Assembly (NCBI RefSeq): GCF_021401125.1
Contig: NZ_JACBFQ010000004.1
Span: 62,001 to 126,000 of the forward strand
Reading direction: 5' to 3'
Source of the DNA: Xanthobacter sp. NM-59
Lineage (GTDB): Bacteria > Pseudomonadota > Alphaproteobacteria > Rhizobiales > Xanthobacteraceae
Length of the DNA stretch: 64,000 nt
A program made the translations under genes and the position numbers. Below, in pieces: positions 18,066 through 26,299 of this stretch. How positions within the stretch are numbered: position 1 is the stretch's first letter; each line of letters begins with the position of its first letter. The notes under the pieces are model-generated. The model was given only the letters and a program-made list of their open reading frames with translations. It had not been told where the DNA came from and searched no databases.

Positions 18066-18101
18066 CCAAAGGGCCCATGAGCCCTGCTCACGGGCCTTTG
18101 G
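18066..18101. terminator. convergent hairpin terminator
   Basis: CCAAAGG (18066-18072) pairs with CCTTTGG (18095-18101); after a one-base bulge CCC/GGG and TGAG/CTCA continue the stem around a CCCTG loop. It lies between the convergent RES toxin and serine hydrolase genes, 3 bp before the latter's stop. The right arm word CGGGCCTTTGG is shared with the hairpin at 9626-9662. Confidence 0.6.
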
Positions 18102-18103
18102 TA

Positions 18104-19285
18104 TCAGGGCTTCGGCACATAGGCCTCGTAAAGGTGCTGCTGCACCTCGGCGGCGGCGGTTTCCGCATAGGGGCCGGGGAAGTTGGTCACCACCACCACG
18201 GCGCGATCGGCCTTCGGGTCCACCAGGATCTTGGCGAGGTTCATGGAGTTGGAGCCGTTATGGGCGAGGAGGGGGGTCTTCGCCCAGTCGAACTTCACGA
18301 TGCCCCAGCCGAAGCCATATTCCCCCTGCGCCGGCGTGCCGGGCGCGGGATGGGGCCTCGGGGGCGTGCGCACGTGGGGGCGCTGAATCTCAGCCAGGGT
18401 CTCCGGCTTGACGATGGGCGGCCCGCGCCGGGCGCCGCCGGCGTTCCAATCCGCCCAGCGCGCGAAATCGAGCACCGACATGTGGGCGCTGCCGGCCGGT
18501 CCCATCACCGGCGGCACATCAGCCGCCGGGCCCCACGGCATGGGCTTGGCGCGGCCCTCATCGCCCAGCGAATGGCCGATGGCCGCATCATAGCGCCCAG
18601 TGGTGGCCTGGGGGCCGAAGCCGGCGGTGGTGAGGCCGAGGGGCTTGTAGATGCGCTCCTCCACCAGCCGTTCCCACGGCTGGCCCGACACCTGCTCCAG
18701 CATGGCGCCGGCAATGAGATAGCCGAAATTGGCGTATTGGAAGGGCGAGCCCTTGGGCACCTTGGGCGCGTGGTGCTTCCAGCGGTTGACGGCATCGATG
18801 CGCTGGTCGCGCGGATTCTTCTCGAAAGCGGCGGGGCTCATATAGATGTCGAGCATGTCCGGCGTGTCGGTGGGAATGCCGCTGGAATGGCTCAACAGCT
18901 GCTCGAGGGTGACGGCGGCGAGCTTCGGATTCATGTCCGGAACCGCCTTGCCCAGCACCTCGCCCACCGTGCTCTTCCAGCTGAGCCGCCCCTCATCCAC
19001 CAGGGTGCCGGCGACGGTGGCCGTCAGGGCCTTGGTGTCGGAGCCGAGGTGGAAGCGGTCATTGATGGTGACGGGAACATCCAGGCCGATGGCCCTTTTG
19101 CCCACCGAGCCCGCCGCCACGATCTCGCCCTTGGAGGTGACCGCCGCCGCCAGCGCCGGGAGCTGATATTTCGCCCGCACCCCTTCCAGATAGGTGTCGA
19201 GATTGTCCATGGCCCGCGCCGCCGGCGCCAGCGCCAGCGCGGTGATCACCCCGAGCATGAGAGCGCGGAAGCGCGAGCGGCCCAT
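18104..19285 (-). CDS. exported serine hydrolase of the beta-lactamase fold
   Basis: This 393-residue protein belongs to the class C beta-lactamase/esterase/DD-peptidase superfamily. An N-terminal signal peptide (ALMLGVITALALAPAARA) directs it out of the cytoplasm. The catalytic SxxK is in HLGSDTKALTATV and the YxN motif in YANFGYLIAG; a C-terminal LLAHNGSNSMN fits the HxG (KTG-equivalent) region. The ATG at 19285 follows GGAGAA; six more upstream codons are possible but lack a better site. It is the last gene of a five-gene operon, 24 nt after the GMC gene. True beta-lactamase activity is less likely than esterase, amidase or transferase activity. Confidence 0.82.
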   Translation of the reverse strand: MGRSRFRALMLGVITALALAPAARAMDNLDTYLEGVRAKYQLPALAAAVTSKGEIVAAGSVGKRAIGLDVPVTINDRFHLGSDTKALTATVAGTLVDEGRLSWKSTVGEVLGKAVPDMNPKLAAVTLEQLLSHSSGIPTDTPDMLDIYMSPAAFEKNPRDQRIDAVNRWKHHAPKVPKGSPFQYANFGYLIAGAMLEQVSGQPWERLVEERIYKPLGLTTAGFGPQATTGRYDAAIGHSLGDEGRAKPMPWGPAADVPPVMGPAGSAHMSVLDFARWADWNAGGARRGPPIVKPETLAEIQRPHVRTPPRPHPAPGTPAQGEYGFGWGIVKFDWAKTPLLAHNGSNSMNLAKILVDPKADRAVVVVTNFPGPYAETAAAEVQQHLYEAYVPKP

Positions 19286-19309
19286 TGTGCTTCTCCCTGC
19301 CACGCCGGA

Positions 19310-20938
19310 TCAGGCCGCCGCCGTGGCGACCTTGGCCTTCTCCACCAGATGGCCCGCCAACCGATGCGCCAGCGCCATGATGGTGAGTGTCAGGTGCTTG
19401 TCAGGCAACACCGGCACCACGCCGCCGTCGCAGACATAGAGATTGTCGAGGTCGTGGCACTTCAGGTTCGCGTCCACCACGCCCCGCGCCGGATCCCCCG
19501 AAATGGCGGTGGTGCCGGCATAGTGGATGCCCGTTCCCGTATTGTCGGTGCCGGTGCTGATGAGGGTGGATGAGGTGTGCCGCAGCACGCGCCGGCCCCA
19601 TTTCAGCATGGCTTCCATCATGGCCTCGGTTTCGGCCGATACGGAAAAGTCCACGGTCACATGCGGCACGCCGAAGGCGTCCGTGGTGGTTCCGGGGCGC
19701 ACGCGGTTGCGGGGGGTGGGGTCGCCGGCGCAGAACAGGCCCAGCGTCACGTAGCTGTGGAACATCATCCGCGCCAGCCACTCTTTCATGAAGGGCGGGA
19801 AGCGCTGCATCTCGGAGAGATAATAGGGCACGTCCGGCAGGCCGTGGATGGCGTGGCCGATGAAGGGAAATTCGACGCCATCCCGCGTCTTGCCCCGCGA
19901 CAGCAGAATGAGATGGTCGCCATAGCCCACGTCATAGTCGCGATGCTTGCCCCACAGGCGCCAGAGCGAGGTGGAAAGCACCGCCTTCGGATTGTCCTGA
20001 AGGCGCAGGCCCAGCTGGCCATGGGGGTTGCCCAGGCCCTGGGGCGCGGCCTCGTCGGCGGAGTTGAAGAGGATGCGCGGCGTCTCCACGGCGCCGGTGG
20101 CCAGCACCACCACGTCGGCCGTGAGCACGCGCCGCTCGCCGCTCGCCATGTCGCGATATTCCACCCCGCTCACGCGGGCGGTGCCGGGTTCGCGCAGCAC
20201 CCGCACCACCTTGGCACCGGTGCGCAGCTCGTAATTGTCGCGCCCCTGGATCTCCGGCAGCAGGCGCGCGGTGAACTTGTAGACCGACCCCACCGGGCAG
20301 CCGGACGTGCAGATGCCCGTTGAGACGCAGGAATGCGGCCCACCCGCGCGCGTGTCGATGGCCTTGCGGTTGGGAATGGCGTGGGAGTGCGGCTCGCCCA
20401 GGGACTTGACCGCCGCCACGATCATCTCATCCGCCGGCCGCAGGGGCTTGGGCGGCACGAACACGCCATCGGGCAGCTCGGGAATGGCTTCCTTGGTGCC
20501 GCACACCACGATGCGGCTCTCCACCGCGTCATAATGGGGCGCGAGGGCGGAATAGCCGAACGGCCAGGTGGAAAAGTCCTTTTCCGCGAACCGGACGCTG
20601 ACGCCATTCCACAGATTCTGCAGGCCGTTGACGGCCAGGATCTGATAGTGGCGGAAGCTGCCCTCGGGCCATCCGGTGGAGCCCTCCGGCCCCTTGGCGT
20701 ACAAAGGGTGGATGAACAGGTTTTCGAGCGGGTCGACAGGCCAGGTGGACTTGGGGCGCACGCCGAAATCCAGCCGCGCGCCGGGCGGGTCCACCTTCTC
20801 GAAATGGTCGTCGGCAAGGCGCCCGCCCTGCTCCAGCGATACCACTTTCAGGCCCGCCTTCGCGAGCTCATAGGCCAGGATGCCTCCGCCGGCGCCCGTG
20901 CCGACAACGCACACATCGCAATGGGCAGCCTCAGCCAC
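19310..20938 (-). CDS. GMC-family FAD oxidoreductase
   Basis: This 542-residue flavoprotein of the glucose-methanol-choline family has the FAD motif VVGTGAGGGILAYELAKAG at its start. The cysteine-rich block CVSTGICTSGCPVGSV is seen in gluconate/glucoside dehydrogenase and pyranose-oxidase-like branches. The catalytic pair is probably the His of GTGIHYAGT and the His of LPDKHLTLT, and the C-terminal NLYVCDGGVVP is the FAD block. No signal peptide is visible. It begins with GTG after TAGGAGGC and overlaps the preceding 100-residue gene by 8 nt, which suggests a two-subunit enzyme. A sugar or cyclitol substrate is inferred from the adjacent sugar porters and aminotransferase. Confidence 0.85.
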   Translation of the reverse strand: MAEAAHCDVCVVGTGAGGGILAYELAKAGLKVVSLEQGGRLADDHFEKVDPPGARLDFGVRPKSTWPVDPLENLFIHPLYAKGPEGSTGWPEGSFRHYQILAVNGLQNLWNGVSVRFAEKDFSTWPFGYSALAPHYDAVESRIVVCGTKEAIPELPDGVFVPPKPLRPADEMIVAAVKSLGEPHSHAIPNRKAIDTRAGGPHSCVSTGICTSGCPVGSVYKFTARLLPEIQGRDNYELRTGAKVVRVLREPGTARVSGVEYRDMASGERRVLTADVVVLATGAVETPRILFNSADEAAPQGLGNPHGQLGLRLQDNPKAVLSTSLWRLWGKHRDYDVGYGDHLILLSRGKTRDGVEFPFIGHAIHGLPDVPYYLSEMQRFPPFMKEWLARMMFHSYVTLGLFCAGDPTPRNRVRPGTTTDAFGVPHVTVDFSVSAETEAMMEAMLKWGRRVLRHTSSTLISTGTDNTGTGIHYAGTTAISGDPARGVVDANLKCHDLDNLYVCDGGVVPVLPDKHLTLTIMALAHRLAGHLVEKAKVATAAA

Positions 20939-21233
20939 GGGCGCCTCCTATGGGCCACTCGCCCACGCTGGCCAGGAAGGCGGGCGAGGCAAAGCGCATG
21001 TATTCCAGGAAATCGGCGAACAGCGGCGCGTCGGCGCCGAGGTCGGCCCGCGTGAGCTTGGCGCCGCCGGCGGGCACGCGGGTGCTCAGCCCCTCCAGCG
21101 CGGCGTGAAGCTGGTGGTTGGCAAGTGCGATCCGGGTCAGGTCGCCGAGCAGCGGGCGCAGGGGGCGCCTATAGGGGCTCAGCTCCACCAGGGCGGCCAT
21201 GAGGCGCCGGGCATCGTCGGGGGTGATCGACAT
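20931..21233 (-). CDS. small putative GMC-oxidoreductase partner protein
   Basis: This 100-residue soluble protein has no motif that I recognise with certainty. It is helix-rich, contains DARRLMAALVELSP and ADAPLFADFLEYMRFASPAFLASVGEWP, and lacks a signal peptide or cysteines. It overlaps the GMC gene by 8 nt and follows the sugar porter stop by 11 nt, so it is probably a small subunit or maturation partner of the GMC enzyme, analogous in position to the small subunits of gluconate or glucoside dehydrogenases. The start at 21233 (MSITPDD) is chosen over one five codons upstream because GAGGAG lies at proper spacing. Confidence 0.65.
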   Translation of the reverse strand: MSITPDDARRLMAALVELSPYRRPLRPLLGDLTRIALANHQLHAALEGLSTRVPAGGAKLTRADLGADAPLFADFLEYMRFASPAFLASVGEWPIGGARG

Positions 21234-21244
21234 GGCCTGTCTCC

Positions 21245-22618
21245 TCACAGGGCGCGGGATGCCAGCGGGGCGGTGCCCAGCTCACGGAACGGGCGCCCGC
21301 TCTTCAGGTGGCGCTCGATATCCTCCAGGCTGACGCCGCTGGTCTCCGGCACCGCACGCAGGGTGAAGGCGAGCCCGGCGATGCACACCAGGGCATAGAT
21401 GGCGAACACCCCGGCCAGGCCCAGCTCCGCCACCAGCACGGGGAAGGAGAACACCACCAGGAAGTTGAAGCCCCAGTTCACCAGCGAAGCCAGGCTCATG
21501 CCCAGCGAGCGCACGTTGAGCGGAAACACTTCCGCCATCATCACCCAGGGCAGCGGCCCGATGCTGATGGCGAAGGCGGAGATGTAGAGAAGCAGCCCGC
21601 CGAGGGCGACCACACCCAGGGAGGGGCTGCCGGTGGCGGAACTGATGGCGATGGCGCCGAGCGCGACGGCCGTGCCCGCGAAGCCCAGCAGCAGAAGCAG
21701 CCGGCGGCCCAGGCGATCAATCAGCAGCATGCCGACGATGGTCATGAGCACATTGACCGCGCCCACGCCCGCGGTGGCCAGGATCTGGGTGGAGGTGGAA
21801 TCGAAGCCGGAAATCTGGAACACCGTGGGGGCGTAATAGATCACCGCATTGATGCCCGAGAGCTGCTGCAGCAGGAACAGGCCCATGCTCACATAAAGGG
21901 CCGGGCGCAGTTGCGGGGTGAAAAGGTCGGACAACCGGCCGGGCTTGAGATCCGCCACGGAGGCGGAGCGGATCTCGCTCAGCTCCTTTTCTACGTCCGG
22001 ATGCGTTTCCGGCACGTTGCGCAGGTGGGCGAGGGCGCGGCGCGCCTCGGTCTGGCGGCCGCGCGCCATCAGCCAGCGCGGCGTATCGGTCTGGGAGAAG
22101 ATGCCGAAGAACAGCACCAGCGCGGGCAGGGCGCCCATGGCGAACATCCAGCGCCAGGAATCCGAGAGCAGGTAGCCCACCACATAGGCGCCCAGAATGC
22201 CCAGGGTGACCGCGAGCTGGTAAATGGACACCAGCATGCCACGCTGCGCCGTGGGCGCGCTTTCGGAGATGTAGAGCGGCGCCATCATGGCCGCCATGCC
22301 CACCGCCACGCCGATGACGAGCCGGGCCGCCGTGAGCGACCACAAATCCCAGGCGAGCGCGCTGCCGAGCGCGCCGCAGATGAACAGGAGCGCCGCGCCC
22401 AGCAGCATGCGCCGCCGCCCGGAGGCGGGGGCGATGCGCCCGCCGATCAGCGCGCCGGCGAGGGCGCCGAAGGGCACCGCCGCCGTCATGACCCCTTCCG
22501 CCAGGGGATCAATGCCGAAGTCGGTCCTCAGCGGGCCGAGTGCACCGGCGATCACGCCTTCGTCGAAGCCGAACAGGGCACCCGCGAGGCCGGCAATGGC
22601 GGCGATGAAATAGATCAT
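21245..22618 (-). CDS. sugar porter (MFS, SP family)
   Basis: This 457-residue protein is a 12-segment major facilitator of the sugar porter family, likely a sugar:H+ symporter in the inner membrane. It begins directly with the first membrane segment (AGLAGALFGFDEGVIAGAL). Family marks include the loop 2-3 GGRIAPASGRRR, the loop 6 sequence DTPRWLMARGR, QQLSGINAVIYYAP in helix 7 and VPETSGVSLEDIERHL at the end. QQLSGINAV is the sugar-contacting helix. It lies 48 nt after the aminotransferase gene and 11 nt before the small partner gene, inside the operon. Confidence 0.88.
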   Translation of the reverse strand: MIYFIAAIAGLAGALFGFDEGVIAGALGPLRTDFGIDPLAEGVMTAAVPFGALAGALIGGRIAPASGRRRMLLGAALLFICGALGSALAWDLWSLTAARLVIGVAVGMAAMMAPLYISESAPTAQRGMLVSIYQLAVTLGILGAYVVGYLLSDSWRWMFAMGALPALVLFFGIFSQTDTPRWLMARGRQTEARRALAHLRNVPETHPDVEKELSEIRSASVADLKPGRLSDLFTPQLRPALYVSMGLFLLQQLSGINAVIYYAPTVFQISGFDSTSTQILATAGVGAVNVLMTIVGMLLIDRLGRRLLLLLGFAGTAVALGAIAISSATGSPSLGVVALGGLLLYISAFAISIGPLPWVMMAEVFPLNVRSLGMSLASLVNWGFNFLVVFSFPVLVAELGLAGVFAIYALVCIAGLAFTLRAVPETSGVSLEDIERHLKSGRPFRELGTAPLASRAL

Positions 22619-22666
22619 GAACGCTTCTCCAAGCGCGCGGACGGCTCCCGGGGCCGGGATGCCGCC

Positions 22667-23989
22667 TCAGCCGAGGACGACCCGCGCCACTTTGCGCACG
22701 GCGAGGATGATGTCCTCCACATCCGCGTCGGTCAGGGTCGAGGCGATGGCGATGAGGGCGCTGCGGGCATGCAGCGCATCGCAATGGGGCAGGGCGCCGG
22801 CGCTGTAATCATAATCGGCGCCGAAGGCGTTGGCCGGATGGGTCCAGGGGAAGCCGTCGCGGCTGTTGGAGCGCTTGTGCACCAGGCTCGGGATGTTCGA
22901 GTACCAATGCATGCCCCATTCACGCATGGTCACGCAGGCCAAGCTCCCGGGCGGCCCGGAAATGCCCTCCGCCCGCACGCATTCGATGAAGCGCTTCGCG
23001 GTGGCTTCGTCGGGCAGCATCATGATGAGGAAGGGGCCGCTGTCGCCCGCCGGGTCCGGAATGGTGCGGAAGGAGAGGCCGGGAATGTCCGAAAGGGCGT
23101 TGCGGATGCGCCATTTGGCATCGCGCATGGCCCCCGTGATCTTCGGCAGCTTGCGCAGCTGGGCGAGGGCCATGGCACCGGCCAGCTCCGACATGCGCGC
23201 GCCCACGCCCCACAGCTGGCAATCCTCGTCCGAGGTGTCGAGCCGGCCCTGGGCGTTGCGCGGGTAGCCGAGATCGTGCAGCGCCACGATGCGGCGGAAG
23301 AGCTCGTCGTCATTGCTCGTGATCAGGCCGCCGTCGCCGGAGGTCATGTTCTTGTTGAGCTGGAACGAGAAGATGGCGATGTCGCCGAACGTGCCCACCG
23401 GCTGGCCGTGGGAGCTGGCGCCGGCGGTCTGGGCGCAATCCTCGATGAGGCGCAGGCCCTTCTCGCGGCAGATGCGCGCCACCTCCTGCACGCGGCCGGG
23501 CGCGCCGCTCATGTGCACCATCAGCACCGCGCGGGTGTGGGGGCCGATCTTGCGGACGAGGTCCTCGGGGTCGAGGGTGAAGGTGTCGTCGATGTCCACC
23601 AGGCGCGGAATGGCACCGGCGCGCACCACCGCGCTCACGCACGACACCCACAGATAGCCGGGCACCAGCACCTCGTCGCCCGGGCCGAGGCCCAGCGCCG
23701 ACACCGCGATGGACAGGGCCGCCGTGCCGCAGGAGACGCCCAGCGCGTGGCGGTGGCCGAAGGTGGAGCACCATTCGCTTTCCAGCGTGTCCACCATGTG
23801 CTGCAGGTCCGGGCCATAAAAGCGGAACGGGCTGCGGGCGCGCACCACACGTTCCACCAGCTCCAGCTCCTCGGCGCCGATCCAATGGGCGCCCGGCAGC
23901 TCCCACGGCAGGGGCGCGGTGCGCACCGGCTCCCCTCCATCGATGGCCAGACGGTTGGCGTGTTCGCGAGCGACGGTCGTGGGGGACAT
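22667..23989 (-). CDS. DegT/DnrJ/EryC1/StrS-type sugar or cyclitol aminotransferase
   Basis: This 440-residue PLP-dependent aminotransferase belongs to the DegT/StrS family, which transfers an amino group from glutamate or glutamine to keto sugars or keto cyclitols. Visible marks are GVSCGTAALSIAVSALGLGPGDEV, RLIEDCAQTAGAS (Asp that contacts the PLP ring nitrogen) and FSFQLNKNMTSGDGG with the Schiff-base lysine. The length and the GGEPVR opening resemble cyclitol aminotransferases such as StsC/BtrS and NtdA-type enzymes. The start at 23989 follows AGGAGCAAGG. It opens a five-gene minus-strand operon. The keto substrate could be made by the downstream GMC enzyme. Confidence 0.85.
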   Translation of the reverse strand: MSPTTVAREHANRLAIDGGEPVRTAPLPWELPGAHWIGAEELELVERVVRARSPFRFYGPDLQHMVDTLESEWCSTFGHRHALGVSCGTAALSIAVSALGLGPGDEVLVPGYLWVSCVSAVVRAGAIPRLVDIDDTFTLDPEDLVRKIGPHTRAVLMVHMSGAPGRVQEVARICREKGLRLIEDCAQTAGASSHGQPVGTFGDIAIFSFQLNKNMTSGDGGLITSNDDELFRRIVALHDLGYPRNAQGRLDTSDEDCQLWGVGARMSELAGAMALAQLRKLPKITGAMRDAKWRIRNALSDIPGLSFRTIPDPAGDSGPFLIMMLPDEATAKRFIECVRAEGISGPPGSLACVTMREWGMHWYSNIPSLVHKRSNSRDGFPWTHPANAFGADYDYSAGALPHCDALHARSALIAIASTLTDADVEDIILAVRKVARVVLG

Positions 23990-24059
23990 GCCTTGCTCCT
24001 GCACCCAACGCTTGCGCCCGCACCCAGGATTTTTGGGCGAACGCCTTTCGCGCTGGTCA

Positions 24060-24073
24060 GCATATACCTATGC
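24060..24073. promoter_or_regulatory. dyad in the divergent aminotransferase/porter promoter
   Basis: GCATA-N4-TATGC forms a perfect 5-bp dyad in the 173-bp A+T-richer gap between the divergent aminotransferase and sugar porter genes. A related word (CATATCTTTGCTT) recurs near 24132. A repressor operator controlling both directions is plausible, but no regulator gene lies next to it. Confidence 0.35.
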
Positions 24074-24162
24074 TTCAGCTCGGCCCTGAGCCGCAAGCGA
24101 GAGCGCGGGAAAATCTTGCCCATTCGGACAACATATCTTTGCTTGACAGGCGAGGTTTGCTG

Positions 24163-25500
24163 GTGAAAGTCGTCGTTCTTACCTCCGCGCTGGTGCTGTG
24201 TTTCGGCGCACTGTTTGGCTTCAGCACCGCATCCATTGCCGGCGTCCTGGCTGATATCACGGCGGATTTCAGTCTTTCCACGCACGCGGTCGAGATGATC
24301 GTGACAGCGCTGCTGGTGGGCTGCTTCGTGGGGGCGGCAAGCGCGGCACCGGTGTCTTCGCGCATTGGGCGCAAGCCATCGCTGTTTCTCGCGGTGGTCT
24401 TTGCTTTAGTTGGCTATGGGCTGATCCTGCTGGTGGGGCAGGTGCCGTTCGGCCCGCAACTGCTGGCGGGCGCGCGCGTTCTGATTGGCCTTGGTGTCGG
24501 CCTTTCTTCCATGGTTGTGCCAATGTACGCGGCCGAGGTGACCGCCGCGCGCTACCGTGGGGCAGTTGTGTCCATGTACCAACTCGCGATCACGGTTGGA
24601 ATACTTGGCGGCTATTCTGTACCTCTCGCGCTGATGAATGTCGCGTCGTGGCCGGTGATGCTGGCGCTTGGGCTGGTGATCGTCGTGGCGTGCGGTCTCG
24701 TGGTCGGGACGCTGCCGGAAAGCCCGCGCTGGCTGCAGGGCCAGGGCCGCACGGGCGAGGCGCAGGCGGCTGCGCGCGTGTTCGGCATTGCCGATGAGAT
24801 GGGGGAGGCCGCGCCGGGCGCGGCGGCGCTGCCCTTGCGCGCGGTGCTTCGCCAGGGCAGCACCCTGGCGGTGCTCGGCCTGTGCAGCGCGTTGTTCGTG
24901 CTGCAGAACTTCTCGGGCATCGACGGCATTCTCTATTACGCGCCGCACATTTTCACGGAGCTCGGCTTCTCCGCCGGCCTCGCGTCCCTGGCGGCGACGT
25001 TCGGGCTTGGCCTTGTCAATGTGCTGGCGACGGTGGCGGCCATGGTGCTGGTGGACCGGCTCGGCCGGCGGCCGCTGCTGATCGGCGGCTCGGCTGTGAT
25101 GGTGTGCGCCTTGGCGGCGGTGGTGGCGGCCGCCACCTTCGATTGGCCGTTCGTGGCGCTGGGCGGCCTCAGCCTCTACATCGTTGCGTTCGCCTTGAGC
25201 CTGGGGCCGCTGCCTTATGTGCTGATGTCGGAGCTGTTCCCGGCGGCCATTCGCGAGCGCGGCATCGCCCTGGCCTCAGCCACCAGCTGGCTGTTCAACG
25301 GCATCGTCGCCGCCACTTTCCTCTCGGTGGTGGGGGTGATGGGCCTTGCGGCGACGATCGGCATCTTCCTGGCGGTGTGCGTGGTCTCGCTGCTGGTGGC
25401 GCTGACGGTGACGCCCGAGACGCGCGCGGTGCCCCTGGAGCGCATCGAGGATGACGTGCTGGCCGGCAAGCCCCTGCGCGCCATCGGGGGAGGAGGCTGA
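24163..25500 (+). CDS. second sugar porter (MFS, SP family)
   Basis: This 12-segment sugar porter, 445 residues from the chosen start, is a paralogue of the one at 21245-22618. It shows FGFSTASIAGVL in helix 1, RIGRKPSL in loop 2-3, LPESPRWLQGQGR in loop 6, QNFSGIDGILYYAPH in helix 7, LVDRLGRRPLL and VTPETRAVPLERIEDD at the end. The GTG at 24163 is preferred because AGGCGAGG lies 7 nt upstream and translation then begins at the first membrane segment; the frame is open from an ATG at 24070, which would add 31 polar residues. It is divergent from the aminotransferase operon and probably co-regulated with it. FSGIDG replaces the LSGIN of the paralogue, so specificity may differ. Confidence 0.85.
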   Translation: MKVVVLTSALVLCFGALFGFSTASIAGVLADITADFSLSTHAVEMIVTALLVGCFVGAASAAPVSSRIGRKPSLFLAVVFALVGYGLILLVGQVPFGPQLLAGARVLIGLGVGLSSMVVPMYAAEVTAARYRGAVVSMYQLAITVGILGGYSVPLALMNVASWPVMLALGLVIVVACGLVVGTLPESPRWLQGQGRTGEAQAAARVFGIADEMGEAAPGAAALPLRAVLRQGSTLAVLGLCSALFVLQNFSGIDGILYYAPHIFTELGFSAGLASLAATFGLGLVNVLATVAAMVLVDRLGRRPLLIGGSAVMVCALAAVVAAATFDWPFVALGGLSLYIVAFALSLGPLPYVLMSELFPAAIRERGIALASATSWLFNGIVAATFLSVVGVMGLAATIGIFLAVCVVSLLVALTVTPETRAVPLERIEDDVLAGKPLRAIGGGG

Positions 25501-25509
25501 GCGCCTCTC

Positions 25510-25980
25510 TCAGCCCTGGCTGTCAAGGAAGCGGCGGAAGGCGCTGAGTGTCTTTTCCGAAACGTAGTGCTCCATCCCCTCGGCGTCGGTCTCCGCCGCC
25601 TCGCGCGGCACGCCGACGGCCAGCAGGAAGTCCACCACCAGGCGATGGCGGGCCCGCACCCGCTCCGCCATGGCGGCGCCGGCCTCGGTGAGGAACACGC
25701 CGCGATAGGGACGCGAGGTCACAAGCCCCTCGCGCTTCAGGCGGGCGATGGCTTTGGTGGCGGTGGGGTGGGTCACGCCCAGCCGGCGGGCAATGTCGGT
25801 CACCCGTGCCTCGCCATGGGCGTTCAGCAGGTCGGCGATGAGCTCGGTGTAATCCTCGGGAATCTCCGCCGAGCGGGCGGTTCGGGCGCGGTTGAAGCGG
25901 CGCACCTCGGCGGCTTCCGCGGCGCGCAGGTCTATGGGGGCGGGCTCTCCGCCGCTGGCACCCTTGTGCTCGGACGTCAA
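25510..25980 (-). CDS. mntR: manganese-responsive regulator MntR (DtxR family)
   Basis: This 156-residue DtxR-family metalloregulator has a winged helix (about residues 45-105: YTELIADLLNAHGEARVTD, then LGVTHPTATKAIARLKREGLV) and a dimerisation/metal domain with EHYVSEKTLSAFRRFL, where the conserved Glu-His pair sits. It is a short MntR without an SH3-like domain. The start is a TTG at 25980 preceded by GGGGGAG. It is divergent from mntH, and a perfect 16-bp palindrome lies in the mntH promoter, so it should repress mntH when Mn(II) is sufficient. The N-terminal tail of about 35 residues is longer than usual. Confidence 0.88.
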   Translation of the reverse strand: MTSEHKGASGGEPAPIDLRAAEAAEVRRFNRARTARSAEIPEDYTELIADLLNAHGEARVTDIARRLGVTHPTATKAIARLKREGLVTSRPYRGVFLTEAGAAMAERVRARHRLVVDFLLAVGVPREAAETDAEGMEHYVSEKTLSAFRRFLDSQG

Positions 25981-26299
25981 TCGCTCCCCCGTGACAGGCC
26001 CGCAGGGAGATCAGCCATGGGGCACCGGGGTGGGCGCGCGGCCGATCGCGAACAGGAAGACGCTCCCATTATCTGGTCGGGGTGGGGCTTTGCAACTCGC
26101 CTCGCCCCGCCATCCACCGACGCCGGCCCGCATTTGCCGCCGGGGACATGCCGAATGGCGTCGGGCCCCGGCCGCAAGGCGCTTTCGGGACAGCCCGGCG
26201 CTGCCCGGATCCTGTCAGCACGGTGTCGCCGAAATGAGGCTATTGCATGAGGTGTAGCCATGGCTACATTATAGAGCAACTGCAACGCGGGCCTGCCCC
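25981..26299. promoter_or_regulatory. mntR-mntH intergenic control region
   Basis: The 319-bp gap contains no convincing gene. Its right end holds a candidate mntH promoter, TTGCAT at 26243-26248 and CATTAT at 26267-26272 with an 18-bp spacer, and the palindrome at 26253-26268 fills that spacer. The remaining left part shows no structure I can name. Confidence 0.6.
26253..26268. promoter_or_regulatory. perfect 16-bp palindrome, putative MntR operator
   Basis: TGTAGCCATGGCTACA is a perfect inverted repeat lying between the -35 and -10 candidates of mntH, 31 bp upstream of the mntH ATG. Binding of MntR here would block RNA polymerase. The sequence itself is direct; the regulator is inferred from the adjacent mntR gene. 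Confidence 0.8.

Noticed and set aside
21308-24166. A very long open frame opposite the sugar porter and aminotransferase genes
   Set aside because: It is His/Gly/Gln/Arg-rich, has no family motifs, and runs antisense through two genes with clear domains. High G+C makes such frames common.
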